This document shows, piece by piece, positions 1 to 12,071 of a stretch of DNA of 64,000 bases. The DNA comes from Leucosporidium creatinivorum (Eukaryota > Basidiomycota > Microbotryomycetes > Leucosporidiales > Leucosporidiaceae). The number at the start of each line of letters is the position of its first letter. Position 1 is the stretch's first letter. The position numbers and the translations under genes were made by a program. The DNA is taken from assembly GCA_001600635.1 (NCBI GenBank), contig BCKL01000001.1:523550-587549 (forward strand), read 5' to 3'. The notes below the pieces were generated by a model, which was not told the DNA's origin, did no database searches, and saw only the letters and a list, made by a program, of their open reading frames with translations.

Positions 1-3000
1 GGAGCGATCGCCACGCTCGAGGGCAAGGATCAGCTGCAGCTCAAGTGCCTCGCCGAGTTGCTCGTCAAGTATGGCCGTTCGCTCGATGGGTTGAGCGACG
101 AGGGCAGCGACGACGAGGAGGATCAAGCCGACGACACCCTCTCGAGTCGCAAGAAGGAGGCCGACGTCGTCGAGGTCAAGACCCACCGAGGACGAGTCGC
201 CTTTGCCGTCGAGGCTCTGTGGGATCAAGTCGAGGCCGTGCGCGACTGGCAGGCCATCATGGATTTCCTTCTGCTCGACCACTCGGCGGATTCGTCCAAA
301 GAGGACACGCCCAAGGCGAAGGGAAGGAAGGGCAAGAGCAAGAGTAGTGAGGAGGAGGAGACGGGCGGTGAGGTGCTGGAAGCGTGCAGGTTGACCGAGG
401 CGGAGGAGACGCTGCTCGTTGAAGTGCTCGTCGCTTCCCTCACCAAGGTCACTGGCGCTTCGGCGGCTACTACCAAGAAGGTGAGTCTTCGTGATCTTAT
501 CTAGCTTCCGACAGCTACTGACGCTGTCGCCCTCGTGTACGCAGGAGAAGGAGAAGGAGGATGACGTTCAAGCCGAGGTCAGCCGCGCCGTCATCGAGGC
601 GCTCCCTCGTCTCTTCGCCAAGCACCAGACCATCCCCTCGCGCGTCGTCGATATCCTCTCCATTCCCCGCCTCATCTCGCTCGACCTCTACCTCGACATG
701 AGGATGCTCACCGTCAGTTCGGCGCCCGTTCGCTCGCCGAACTCGTTGCTGACCTCTCCACTCCGACAGGCCTACGAGGGACTCTGGGACGACGTCACCA
801 AGCAGTTTATCAAGCATACCGACCCCGACGTCCTCGACCAAGCGGTTCAGACCATCAACAAGCTCAACGCTTCAACGACCCTGGGCAACACCAACACGAC
901 CAAGATGGCAGAGCTCGAGGACTCGCTCGCCTCGTCTCTTCGCGAGGCCGTCGCAGGCAAGGATGTCGAGTCGTCGGCGTTTGAGGAGGACGAGCTTCTA
1001 GCTCTCGAGTCATGGCTCGCCAGGATCGACAAGCTGCAGAAGATCAAGGATATGTCGAGCAGCTTGGACGATGCCGATGAGGGCAAGCAGACAAGCGCAT
1101 GGGAGATCATCGACTCTTTGGTCGAGCGTGGACGGCTGGGCTACAAGGACGAGGCTTCGGTGAGTCGTCTCCTGCTTATTCGGTCGGCGTTCGATCTAGC
1201 TGACCCTCTGCTCCTGCCACAGCTCATCGAGCACGCGCTCTCCATTCTCGGCACTCACTTCATCTGGCAACTCAACTCCTTCATCGCCGAGGTCGCCACT
1301 TCGGAGCAGCCCGACTTTGCTGCCCTCGCCTCGCTCGTCGCCAAGAGGACCGCTCTGGTTGACAGACTCGAGGAGTTCTCGGTCGGCCAGAACTCGAACG
1401 CTGCTGAGGGTGTCAAGCAGGTGGTGAGTATTCGCTACTCTGCCTCGACTCCGAGCCGTCACTGACCGTCGCCCTCGTCTATAGGCCCTCGCCCTTCTCC
1501 TCGACCTTCACGTCCTCAGCGACACGGCCACTTCCGCCAAGCGCGACCCCGACGGCCAACTCGCCGACCTTCGTCTCCCCTGCTCCGACGAGCTGCAAGC
1601 TCGCTGCGCCGGCTACATCGAGGCCGAGCTCGAGCGCCATTCGGACGAGATGGCTGCTCTGCGCAAGACGGAGGAGAAGGACGATGAGGAGCAGTCGGAG
1701 GAGGAGGAAGAGGATAGCGATGATGATGCTGCGGCGAGGAAGAAGAAGAAGGCGGCTAAGGCTAAGGAGAAGAAGAGCAAGGCGGGCAAGCAGGCCAAGG
1801 AGGACGTCCTCAAGAAGAAGTCGGCGAGCGACATCCGAGGTGAGTTGATGCGCTTCGCTAGCTCTAGCTTGATCGTTGACTTCTCTCGTTCGACTACAGC
1901 CGAGAAGCAGAAGGAGCAAGCCCGCCTGATCGCCAATCGTCGCTTCGAGCGAGTCATCTACCCCTTCGTTCGCGCCATCCACTCTGGCAGCATCGACCTC
2001 CGTCACTCGAGCGTCCTTCTCGCCCACTACGAGCGCTTCAGCGCCCTCTTTGACAAGTGGTGCAAGCTGCTTGGGGAGGACCTTCGCGACGAGGGCATCT
2101 ACGCCGTCGACGGAGGAGAGCTGGTCGCTCATGTCGTCGCTTCTACCCTCGAGAGCGTGAGTCGTATCCCACTAATCTGTTAAGCCCTGTCACTGACCTC
2201 CCCTTCTGTTTCACAGGCCTGCACCCTCTTCCTCGATTCCTCGGCCACCGACGAGCACCTCGTCTCCCTCGGCCGCATGCTCGTCCAATCGACCGTCGTC
2301 CGCGGCGCCCAACTCACCATCACCAAGCGTCTCCCCGCCCAAGACCATGTCAGGCTACACACCCAGAGCCTCGCCTTCATCGTCAAGAAAATCGCGTCGC
2401 TGCAGGAGGACAAGAAGACTCAGGCGAGGAACCGAGCGTTGTCGTTCTTCAAAGCTCTCGCACATCTGCTGCTCGGCGTGGATGGCAAGAGCGCGTTGAA
2501 CATGTGCGTGCTGAGGCTTAGGTACTTCGAGCCGAACCCTCGCTGACCTCTCCTTGTCCCTTCGCAGAAAAAACTCGCTCGACTCGCTGCTCGAAGACAA
2601 CGGCGTCGAAGTGTCGGCGACGTCCAAGACCTGGGAGCCCGTCCGAGCTTACAAGAAGCGCCTCGTGACCGCCATGTCCAAGGATCCCTGTACGTCGCTC
2701 CCCCTCGCTCTCGTCTCAATGGGTACCGAAGCTGACCCGTCTCTCGCATCTACAGCCATCAAGACTGCTGCGCAGGAGAAGGTCAAGAAGACGGCCGCCA
2801 AGGGCAAAGGCAAGCGTGCCGCTACCTCGGACGCAGAGGATCAAGAAGACGAGCTCGCATCCGACAACGAGGACGGCACTCCCGCTCCCGCGCCCGCCAA
2901 GGCTCGCGCTCCTCGCAAGTCGACCACCGCCAACTCGTCGGCTCGCAAGTCCGCTGCTGCCCGAGACGAAGATGAGGAGGAGGTCCTACCGCCGAGGAAG

Positions 3001-3378
3001 AATGGCCGAGCTTCGCCCAAGAAGCGCGCTGCCACCGCCGAGGAGGACGACGATCTCGAGGAGGCGGAAGCCGAGGTCGTTCGCTCGCCAGCCAAGAAGA
3101 GGAAGGTGGAGCGTCAGGCGAGGGAACCTACCGCCGAGTCGGAACCCGTTGAGGAGGAGCAGGACGAGGTCGAGGTCGAGGTCGAGTCGCAGCCCATGTC
3201 TTCGCCTCGCAAGAAGCGGGAGCTGTCGGAGGCTGAGGAGGAGATCGAGGAGGATGAGGAGGTTGAGGAGGAGGAGGAAGTCGTTCAGGCTGGTAGCAGC
3301 TCGCGGCCACCCGATTCTCAGGCTTCGCAGGTCTCCCTCTCGGACATCAAGAAGGCCAAGAAGAGGGCCAGGCGTTGA
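1..3378 (+). CDS. SCC3: Cohesin subunit SCC3/STAG (3' part; 5' end outside window)
   Basis: This is the C-terminal part of the cohesin HEAT-repeat subunit (Scc3, STAG or SA), which binds the Scc1 kleisin and supports cohesin loading and sister-chromatid cohesion in the nucleus. The window opens inside an exon read in frame 1. Exons are about 1-480, 545-712, 770-1159, 1223-1423, 1485-1839, 1900-2156, 2217-2503, 2568-2689 and 2756-3378 (TGA). Introns are short with GTGAGT or GTCAGT donors and CTGAC branch sites. The helical segments resemble the STAG family, including a stretch near 2217-2500 containing LGRMLVQSTVVRG and LAFIVKKIASLQEDKK. The last exon (2756-3378) encodes a tail of alternating basic and acidic runs, as in fungal Scc3 C-termini. 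I assign the family from overall resemblance, without an alignment; another cohesin-associated HEAT protein is the main alternative. Confidence 0.8.
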
Positions 3379-5663
3379 GTTGTATAAGTGTTCGAGTTTG
3401 CGTAGTCTCTTTCGTACTGCTGTAGCAATCGCTTCTATATCGTCCTCCTTCCGTCGAGGATAGCGAGTCTTGGCCAAGTCCGAACCCGGCGGAGTGCGAA
3501 TGAGCAACCCGTCTGGGCAAAGTCCTACATCTCCGCGACGGGATGAGAAATCCTTTTTGCTGCAGAGTAACTTAGTCTCACCCTTGCGCCTATATCTACA
3601 CGCTACCGAGCGAGCGACCGCATGGTGTTTCGACCCTTCTGTCAGGCTGGAAGACATCGCCGAAGGGCCAAGCTCGTCCGATTCCACCTCGGCTTGGGTG
3701 AGGAGGGCAGTTCTGCTCAATTGAGGCGGCGGGTGAGTTCCGATCTGTCCGAGTCGACTTCTGCAGGTGCGCCGACGGGCTCCTTCTTGCCTATCTCGCT
3801 GCAGAGACAGCACAGAGAGAGCAGTTGCAGCAAGGCACATTCATCAAGCATCAAAGTCGTTTCTGGAGTCTCTTTGCAAGTCAGGCCTCGGTTGACAGCG
3901 TGGTCCGGTGTGATACAGTACAGATCGATGGTACCGTGTTTTTATAGGATCGTCGCTGGTGCTGTTCGCCGAGAAGAGAGAGGCGCGTTCGAAGGGAGGC
4001 AACTTGGCAAGAGAGCGACGACCTCGGCGCAGGTTGATTGCGACTGTTGGCCCCACATCCTGCATCAGGCGATGCCCCATGGGCTACAGCATTTGGCCAG
4101 AGGCAGAGAGTGGAGAGACAGGCTCGCTCGCGAGAGAGGCGATCTTGCTCGGCAGGCGGTGACGACTCACGAGAGCCTCTTCGCGGCAGCTCGGCGATGG
4201 GTTGCAAGTGGCCTCTGCTCAAGGAGGACGAGGGCCCCGCTCTCGTAAGGGAGGGGAGAGGCGTGTGCTCGTAATGCAGTGGAGAGGCTGTGGAGCTGCT
4301 GTCGAGGGCCCGCTGGAGGCAGAGGCGCTGAGCAGCAACCCTGAGAGAACCTCGGCTCAGGGCACCTCCGCCGAGCATTTCGATAACTAGCTTTCTGAAC
4401 GTTGGGCAGTCTTGCCGCCGTTAAGAGCTGTAGCTGTAGCAGAATATATACGTTCTACTTTACTGCACCCTCGCCGCGCTTTTAGCAGCTTTCTTTACCC
4501 CGGGTTCGCTGTTCGGCGCTCGATGAGCAACCACGATTCGCCTGACGAGGTCGCTCAGGAGCTGTAGGAGAGTAGCAGTGAGCGGCGTTGTAATAATTAC
4601 CGCATCAAATGGCCTACAGACCTTGCGCTTGTGGGCGTGCAGATTCATTGACCCTGCCTCTCCGCTGTCTCGTTGAGGAGAAGTCGGAGGCCACCAGGTG
4701 CTCCTTCTGCTCCTCCACACCCCAGCTCTTGCAGCTCGTCTCGTTTTCCGTTCGACGTTTTGCTCGCACGGTAGACGGCACGTTCAACTACAGCCCTCGC
4801 TCGGTCTCCCCTTCTACTCTTGAGCAGCGCGCGCCCCTCCCAGGGTGAGCTATCTCGCTCGCGACGAGCACAGTTCGATCTTTGCAGTCTTGGACGCCAG
4901 CTAACGCTGCTGTCGCTGCACAGGTCCATTGGTACATCCTCTACACCCTCTATCCTCTTCCTCCGACCCCCTCAGCGCCGTTGCAACCTCTCCCTTTCGT
5001 GCTTCATCGCCTCCTCGCACCCCAACCCGACCGCGCATTCTTCGCTCAGCCGGCCGCTCATTAGACTGGAACGAGGCTTAGACTCGACTGTACTCTGCTA
5101 CAGCTTGCATCACACGTCTCCGAGCTTACTGGTGAGTCTTGTTTTGCTTCTGCTCCTGGCGCCCGGCGTCATGCGCAGGGCGTTCAATCGGCACCGAATC
5201 TTACTTTCTTCTCTCCTTCGCGCTCGGTGTCGTACAGCTTTACAAGAGCATACGGATCCTTTAGACCAGTTCACTCTGGTGCTCAAGGTGAGGATGGCTC
5301 CCCCCTTACGCCTCAAAGTCGTTTTGATTCGGCCAGGCCCCTCACTGTGGAGTGGAGGAGCTCCCGCAAAATCGAATGCAGTTCGAGCAGGGTCGTCTGT
5401 AGGCGATTAAGGCGGTATAGCCACGGCTGCTGGAGGGGATGATTTGCGCTGGGAACCCCTGCCTTCTCTCCTCTTCGCTCGCGATCGTTCGCAGGGCGCG
5501 AAGGCTTCGGCATGCGCTTGGAAGGCTCCAACAAATCAACTCGGCGCTGTAACAGCAAACTGACACTTCCCCTACCTTCTGCAGTCGCTCCGAGGTCCAA
5601 CTTACAGCTCCGCACCACCTTCGTCGCCTGACCCACTCCCTCCTCCTCCTCCTCCGCGCCAGC
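3379..5663. other. Long gap; probable intron-containing 5' leader of GAC1-like gene
   Basis: These 2.3 kb hold no ORF I recognise; the ORFs present are short, basic and low-complexity. The right half looks like a transcribed leader of the downstream gene. A convincing spliceosomal intron lies at about 4845-4923 (GTGAGC donor, GCTAAC branch, CAG acceptor), with further candidates at about 5132-5236 and 5288-5584 (CTGAC then TGCAG). The left part contains T- and GC-rich stretches and presumably the SCC3 3' UTR and the promoter. No RNA gene was seen. Confidence 0.4.
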
Positions 5664-8280
5664 ATGCCCTACGCCATGCCTTCACCAGGCAGTGCACCCA
5701 CCAGCACCATGGTCATCCCTCCCACCCCTCGCGCTGAGCAGAAGCGCCCCGCTCGCCACCACCAGCGCTCCGTCTCGACCGACGCCATTCCCAGCACCAG
5801 CAGCTTCATTTACGTTCACCCGGCATCCTCAAACGAGCCGCCGACAGCGTCGACGAGCTCGCAACCCTGGTCCCGCTCGTCCTTCGATGCAGCGGGCCCT
5901 TCGGCCGGAGGCCTCCCTTCGCCCTTATCCACGCGCCGGCGTGTCAAGCTGTTTGGCTTCACGCCAACCTCGGCAGCGGCGGATGATGGACCATCGTCGC
6001 AGGAGGAATCGTCAGCGGGAGAAGGACAGCAGGAGGAGCAGGCAACGCCTCGGCAGGAGAAGCCCGCCCCCGTCATGTCGACGGCCTTCTCGTTCGGCCA
6101 GACGACAGCGGTTCCATTAGTCCCCGTTCCCAGTCGGACGCTTTCTACGCCCAACGCCACGCACGTCGAGAACCTCAAGTCGGCGTTCGGATTGCGCAAG
6201 ACGGCCATGGTGCGCAAGAAGTCGGGCGAGCTCGTTCGGTCCTCGCTCAAGACCGGCGACGCCCTACGCCGCGAGAAGGCTCGCTCCGCTCCCGCCACCC
6301 CCGTCTGCCCCAAATACGTCCACTTTGATACCCAACTTGAGCACGTCAAGCACTTCCTCGCCCAGCAGCGACCGGCAGCGGTCAGCAGGAGCGGGAGCCC
6401 CGTCGAGACGGAGACCGAGGACGAGCCCGAGTCGTTCCCCTTCCCAGCAATGGCCAGCGCAGCCGCAGGGACAATCAAGCTGAAGCTTCCCAACTTCCCG
6501 ACTCGCCTCAACCACGACCAGGACGCCTACGTCGAGACGCTCGAGATTGGCAAGGACGGCAAGTCGATTCGCGGCATCGTGCGCGTTCGCAACCTCGCCT
6601 TCGAGAAGTGGGTCGCGGTGCGATTCACTCTCGACCACTGGCAGACTGTCTCGGAGGTCTCGGCTGAGCACTCTGAGTCGATGGGCGCCAACTCGGATCG
6701 CTTCGTCTTCAACATCCGTCTGCAGGACCTCCTCAGTCGCATCGAGGAGAAGACCATGTTCATCGCCATTCGCTTCACCGCTGGAGGACGTGAGATCTGG
6801 GACAACAACGATGGGCAGAACTACCGAGTCGAGTTCGCCAGGATGATCACGCCTCAACAGCAGCCACCGCAAAAGAGCGCGCTCTCTGCCGGCAAGCGAC
6901 AGACCTGGTCGGTCACCAACGCTGGACAGGCCGCTGATCGCATGGCCGACCTGCGGAGGGAGCTGGATCGACTCGTGTCGGACGACATGGAGCCGCCAAC
7001 GCTTCGCTCGCCCGACTCGCGCTCCTTCACCGAGGGATCGCCTACCGCCCTCTCGAACCGCTACGACTTCAACCACTCGTTCAAGCAAAAGGTCGTCTCG
7101 CGCCCATCGTACGACAGCTACGCTCCCACCTCCTCCCCTCCCAAAGCCGCCGCCGTTCCCTACTTCTCGGCCACCTCGCTTGTCAACGGCATGCCCGCGA
7201 CGAGCTACCGCGAGCCGGTCACCACCTCGCAGCCGAGCTCGGCTACTCGCGGTGGAGCCTCGAGCCCGTCGATGCGTCGAGCAGATCTCCCGCCCGACTT
7301 TGGCGCGCCGAGCACCAAGAGCTATCAGGCCTCGTCGCCGCTCTACAGCTCGTCGCCTCTCTACCCTCCTCCACCTTCTCAGCGACCGCCATCCCCACCC
7401 AACGAGATGGCCATCAAAAGCCTGTATCAGCAATACCTCAACCACCCCGACGTCGCCAACTATCAACCCTCGACCGCTCGCTTCAACACCCATCCTCCCA
7501 CCGCTCGATCGCCCTCAAACACGTCGGGTCTCCCCCCATCGATGCACTACGCGCCTCTCCTCCCCCCCACCTTCCGCCAGCACCGTCGACGAGACTCGCC
7601 GTTCGCCTCGCCCGCCGTCTCCCCTTTCCAGTCGCCCAGCGAGTCGCCGGCCGATTCGCCTATCCCTTCGCCCGCTCGCTCGCCCCTCTCGAGCTCGCCA
7701 CCTCGCGCTTCGTCACCTCAGCTGTATCCTACCATCTCGCCTCCCTCGGAGATGGCCCTCTGGTCACCCGCCTCGTCTTCGGATGCCATGTCGACCTCGA
7801 GCTCGATCATGAACTACTCGCCCGACTCGGAGGCGACATCGGTAGCCGAATCGCCTTCGTCGATGAGTCCCAGGCCGCAGGGACCCATGGAGTTCTCGAC
7901 GTTTCTCGATCGGGTGAGTTTGCTACCTCGCGGTCGCCGAGCGTGAATTGAGAACTGACATCCTTCCTCGCTCGCAGTACTGCTTCCACACCTCATCGCA
8001 GCCCACGTCGCTCGGCCTCATCGGTGTAGGAGACGCCGCATCGCCCTTCCCTTCCTCCCTGCCCGCCGACTTCTCCTCGACCTCGACGACCCCTCGCCGA
8101 AGCACCCCCCTCGCCACCGTCTCGACGGCTTCCTCGAGCTGCGGCAACCGCGCCTACTACTCCTCCTCCTCCCAAAACTCCTCGGGCTCCTCCACACCTG
8201 CCAACGGCCAAGAAAGCAACGCGCTGGAAGCCTTCGCAGCGTTCGCCCCTCCCCCCGCGCCGCCGGCCATCGTCTCATAG
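5664..8280 (+). CDS. GAC1: Protein phosphatase 1 glycogen-targeting subunit (CBM21)
   Basis: Regulatory subunit that tethers PP1 (Glc7) to glycogen or other substrates, controlling glycogen synthase. There are two exons, 5664-7913 and 7978-8280, giving 850 residues. An RVxF-type PP1 docking motif (KYVHF) sits near residue 217. A CBM21 domain follows at about 271-395; it ends in the family signature WDNNDGQNYRVEF. The C-terminal half (about 430-850) is disordered and rich in Ser and Pro with many SP dipeptides, likely phosphorylation sites. The ATG at 5664 begins a long open exon, and another Met follows at codon 3. A long leader with introns precedes it, which hints at translational or splicing control. 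It could equally be named after the paralogues Pig1, Pig2 or Gip2; orthology within the family is not resolved. Confidence 0.85.
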
Positions 8281-8643
8281 AGAATCTCATGTTATCTTCG
8301 CTACTAGCTCCCCTCTCCCCCTTTTGTACTTAGTTCCCCCCCCCCTGTCGTGCTTTCTCCCATTCGTACCGCATCATCTTCCCCTGCTACCGCCTCTCTT
8401 GGTCTCCCTCTCGCGCCTCTCTTGCTTTGCCCTAGTCATTTTCCTCTCTTTCATATAACGCTAGACTGACGCTCAGAAATGAATACGATTCATACCGAAC
8501 TCTCGACGCGAGACGTGGCGAAGCGAATGCTCTGAGCAGACGGGAGGCGAGGGAGAAGCCACTTCGCGGAATCGCCGAACATGTCGAGCTTCAGAGAGAG
8601 ATCTGGAGACGGACGAGTTACAGAAGATACAAATGGAGGTCGA
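8281..8643. other. Convergent 3' region between GAC1-like and SDR genes
   Basis: The genes on either side point at each other, so this 363-bp stretch holds only their 3' UTRs. It starts with C/T-rich DNA, including a run of C at about 8336-8345. No ORF or RNA gene was seen. Confidence 0.5.
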
Positions 8644-9521
8644 CTACTTGTCCAGCACACTGCCCTTCGCCAGCTTCTTGATCTCCTCGTTGTCGAACAC
8701 TCCAGCATTGCCAACTTGGCCCTTCCCTTCCCACCCTTCAATCGACCCACTACTACCCTTCAGAGCCGCTTCAATCATTCCACGAGCCAAGGCATCGGTA
8801 TTGACGACATAAGAAGGCGCGAGCGTGCGAACAACCGGCCAGAGGAAGCCGAGTCGGCGGTAGACGAAGGGGGCGTCGGGGACGGGGTGGACGGGGATTA
8901 TGCCGGCAGGGCGGAAGGAGTAGGGCGCGAGATGGGTGGTGGGAGGGAGGAGAGCGATCTCTTTTTCGGCGCGACCTGGTCAGAGAGGAAGAGGGGTCAG
9001 CTGAAGGGTCGAAGCCGAGCTCGTTCGGCGAACCTTTGACACGGCCAAACATCTGTGAGGCAGGCTTCTCCTGGTCCGCACCTTGACCTGTAGAGGAAGG
9101 AGAGGTCAGCCTCTTAAGTACGAAAGCAAGAGAGCAGCGAGACCTCACCGGAAAGGTAGCAGAAGACGAGCTTCGGGTCCGAAGCCTTGCGAGCGGCAGC
9201 AAGCGCTTTAGCAGCGGCGAGAGGGTACTCGCGGGTGATAACGTCGTAATCTTCCTCCTTGAAGCCCATCGAAGAGATGCCCTGCGCCCAGATGACGGCG
9301 TCGTGGTCCTTGACCTGGTCCAGCAGGCTCGGCGGGTAGGAGGTGAAGTCGGAGTGAATGATCGTCTTGAGCTTGGGCGTCTCGTCCGGTTTGGCGATGA
9401 TGTGAGGAGGAAGAGGTCGGCGGACGAGGACCGTCACTTGCGAGATGGAGGGGTGCAGCAGCGCCTGCCGAACGACTTCGCTTCCGGCGGTTCCAGTTGC
9501 TCCAGTGACGAGTAGTTTCAT
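8644..9521 (-). CDS. Atypical short-chain dehydrogenase/reductase, NAD(P)-binding
   Basis: Predicted Rossmann-fold NAD(P)-binding protein of the atypical SDR, TIP30/HTATIP2-like or NmrA-like type; the substrate is unknown. Three exons at 9149-9521, 9034-9087 and 8644-8975 give 252 residues with exact phase. The N-terminus has the dinucleotide motif TGATGTAG (residues 6-13) followed by the strand VTVLVRR. A middle segment reads AVIWAQGISS, and a YLSG strand lies where these enzymes place their catalytic region; a classical YxxxK pair is not clear. The ATG at 9521 comes directly before the Rossmann strand, so this start is secure. The protein is close to the minimal length for the family. It shares a 316-bp divergent promoter with the acyl-CoA dehydrogenase gene. 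Confidence 0.75.
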
Positions 9522-9837
9522 AGTGTGAGAGTGTAAGAGTGTGGTGAAGTTGCTCGAGATGCTGGTGGGAGTGCAAGAGGCGAAGCGGGCGGATCTCGCC
9601 TTTTTCGAGATCTCGAGCTGAGAGCCGGCGCCGAGTCGACGCGCAAGTCGGATTGAAGTGGAGGTGCCGAGGTCCTGATGTGGTGGGATCCAATTGAGGC
9701 GAGGTGCAGTCGAATCGGGCTTACTTGAGCCAACGAAATGATGGTGTGAACGGTAGGAGATGAAGAGGCTGGTGACCTGAAACGCTCTTGTCCTCCGCCA
9801 TTTAGCATCTCTGTACCTCGACAGACCCTGACCGAGC
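9522..9837. promoter_or_regulatory. Divergent promoter, SDR (-) and acyl-CoA dehydrogenase (+)
   Basis: A 316-bp gap separates the two start codons, which face away from each other. Both promoters must lie here, so coordinated expression is possible. No specific factor site could be assigned with confidence. Confidence 0.5.
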
Positions 9838-11741
9838 ATGGAGTCGTTCGGGAACACAGCTACACCATTCGCTGAACCTGCTTGGTAAGCTACACTCGCT
9901 TCCCGCCTTTCCCTTCGCCTTGAGCCCCACGCTGTCGAACAGGTACTCCACGCTCTCGTCTCCATACTACACCGACAAGCATCGGAGGGTGCGCGCTGCT
10001 GCTCGAAAGTATCACGATGAGCTCGCTGGTGCTGCTGAGGAGTGGGAAGCGGCGGGAGAGGTGCCGAGAAAGGCGATGGATGCGCATGCTCGGGCAGGGT
10101 GAGGTCCCAGAGCTGTGACAAGCAGAAGAACGGTCGCTAACAGCTGAGCACCTACAGATGGACCGCTGCTAGTATTTGGCCAACGCCGAGCGCCGAGCTA
10201 CTCAAGAAGGCCGGCGTGCAGCTGCCAGCTGGCCTTGCGCCGAGCGAATGGGACATTTGGTGAGCTTGCGAGTCGTTGTAGCTGCTCCGAGCTTCGAGTC
10301 GTTGTAGCTACTCCGATGTTGCTGACTCGACTGCACTCTAGGTGCGACATCATCGCGGTGGACGAAGGCGCTCGCAAAGGCTTCCTCGGCGCAGGCTGGG
10401 GTCTGACCGGCGGCAACAGCATCGGCGCTCCCCCGCTCGTCGTGTATGGCACTCACGAGCAGCAAGACCGTCTACTGGTACCTATCCTCAGCGGAGAGAA
10501 GCGCATTTGCTTGGGAGTTACCGAACCAAGTGGTGGCAGCGATGTTTCGGCTTTGAGGACGTCGGCGAGGAGGACCGAGGAGGGCTTTCGAGTGAGCGGC
10601 GAGAAGAAGGTGAGCTGCTGCATCTCACGGGTTCGGAGGGACATTACAGTTGACCCAGCTCTTACAGTGGATCACCAACGGTATGACGGCCGACTTCTTG
10701 ATGACCGCCGTTCGGACTGGAGGCGCTGGCGCTGCTGGCCTTTCCCTTCTCGTGGTCCCTCTCGACTCGCCCGGTGTGGAGAGGCGCACGATAATCAACA
10801 CTGGAGTGGCAGCCTCGGGTTCGGCCTACATCACCATGGAGGATGTCCTGTGAGGCAGCCGAAGAGAAGCGTTCGCGGCGCCGTTTCTGACTCGGCCTTT
10901 CTCTTGCAGAGTGCCCTTCAACAACCTCATCGGCAAGGAGGGAGAAGGATTCAAAATGATCATGACCAATTTCCTTCACGGTCAGTCACTGCTCCTCGGT
11001 ACATCGATGCGACCTCCGAAGCTAATCCTCGACCTCGGCGCAGAACGACTCGTCCTCTCGGTGCAGTCGAATCGAATGGCTCGCATTTGCCTTGAGGATG
11101 CCTACGAGTACGCTGCTTGCTTTTCGCTGAGCTCAGTACGCTGACCTCCTCTACCACCGCAGGTACGCCTCGTCTCGCAAGACCTTCGGCAAGCGCCTCG
11201 TCGAGCAGCCCGTCATTCGAGCCAAGGTGAGCTCTTCCCGTCTTCTTCAGCTCGCAGATGACTAATCGAAGCCACTCTCCAGCTCTCGGATATGGCCCAG
11301 ATCATCGAGCGCAACCACGCCTGGCTCGAGCAACTCGTCTACCACACGACTCAGGTCTCGAAAGCCGAAGCCGACCGAGATCTCGCTGGTTTGGCGGCGC
11401 TGCTCAAGGTATCGTGCACTCGAGGGTTGGAGAAGTGTAATAGGGAGGCTCTGCAGATCTTGGGTGGTGAGTCGTTCCATTTGTAGAGCTCGAGCGAGCC
11501 GAGCTAACCTCAGGCTTCTCGGCAGGCATCGGCTACCAGCGCGGTGGGAGGGGAGGGCGAGTTGAACAGATGTGAGCTCGCCTGATCCATCTGCCACGCT
11601 GTGAGCTGCCCTCTTTCCTCCTACAGCTCGCGAGACTTGAGGGTCATGTGTGTCGGCGGCGGCTCGGACGAGATCATGAGCGACCTCGGCTTACGGATGG
11701 CGGAGCAGCTGGCCGGTTTGAGGTCGAAATCGAAACTGTAA
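9838..11741 (+). CDS. Acyl-CoA dehydrogenase family protein
   Basis: FAD-dependent acyl-CoA dehydrogenase: alpha,beta-dehydrogenation of an acyl-CoA in beta-oxidation or branched-chain degradation, in mitochondria or peroxisomes. Eleven exons are about 9838-9884, 9943-10098, 10158-10259, 10342-10609, 10668-10849, 10910-10980, 11044-11107, 11163-11226, 11283-11466, 11526-11571 and 11627-11741; they sum to exactly 432 codons plus stop. Family motifs seen include LGVTEPSGGSD (flavin and substrate loop), KKWITNG, YASSRKTFGKRL and QILGGIGYQRGG. The position of the medium-chain-type catalytic Glu reads GGGSDEIM, lacking the usual YEGT. A Glu in HERLVLS sits where isovaleryl-CoA and long-chain enzymes carry their base. 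The fungal N-terminal cytochrome b5 domain is absent and the length is normal for a plain enzyme. Substrate cannot be assigned. Confidence 0.85.
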
Positions 11742-12071
11742 CGCTCTGGAACAGCTAAACAAGCTGCATCGATGACTCTTCAGGAATCCGAACGAGGTTT
11801 GAGGGCCCAGCTGCAGCGACTGCGACAGCCCTCGCCGAAGCTCGTCTCCGCTCCTTCGCTTCCTCCAAATCGTTCGCTTCTTGCCTTTCGCTCTCTCGCG
11901 GCTCTTCGACTTCGCGGACAGCCTAGGACTCGAGGACTTGTCTGCACTTCACTCGGACTTCGCCTGCACCTCATCAGCTCGACCAGTCGCGTCGCTCTCG
12001 TCTCCTTTCCCCTGGCCATCGCGCTGTCCCCACCTCTGCGCATCTCACGGAGCACACGACTCATCACCAAC
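11742..12071. promoter_or_regulatory. NTH1 promoter/leader with an in-frame upstream ATG
   Basis: These 330 bp separate the acyl-CoA dehydrogenase stop from the NTH1 start. An ATG at 11772 is in frame with NTH1 and would add 100 Arg-, Leu- and Ser-rich residues, with no stop between. Only 30 bp precede that ATG, leaving little room for a promoter, so 12072 is taken as the main start. Confidence 0.4.

Noticed and set aside
2986-3840. Minus-strand ORF of 284 codons across the end of SCC3
   Set aside because: It is antisense to the acidic/basic tail of the cohesin gene, is dominated by Arg and Leu, and has no intron signals or homology.
3622-4248. Plus-strand ORF of 208 codons in the long gap
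   Set aside because: Does not begin at a convincing ATG, low complexity and Arg-rich, no recognised domain, overlapped by similar ORFs in other frames.
6264-7493. Minus-strand ORF of 409 codons inside the GAC1-like gene
   Set aside because: A shadow of the CBM21 gene: low-complexity, high Arg and Gly, typical of antisense frames in GC-rich coding DNA.
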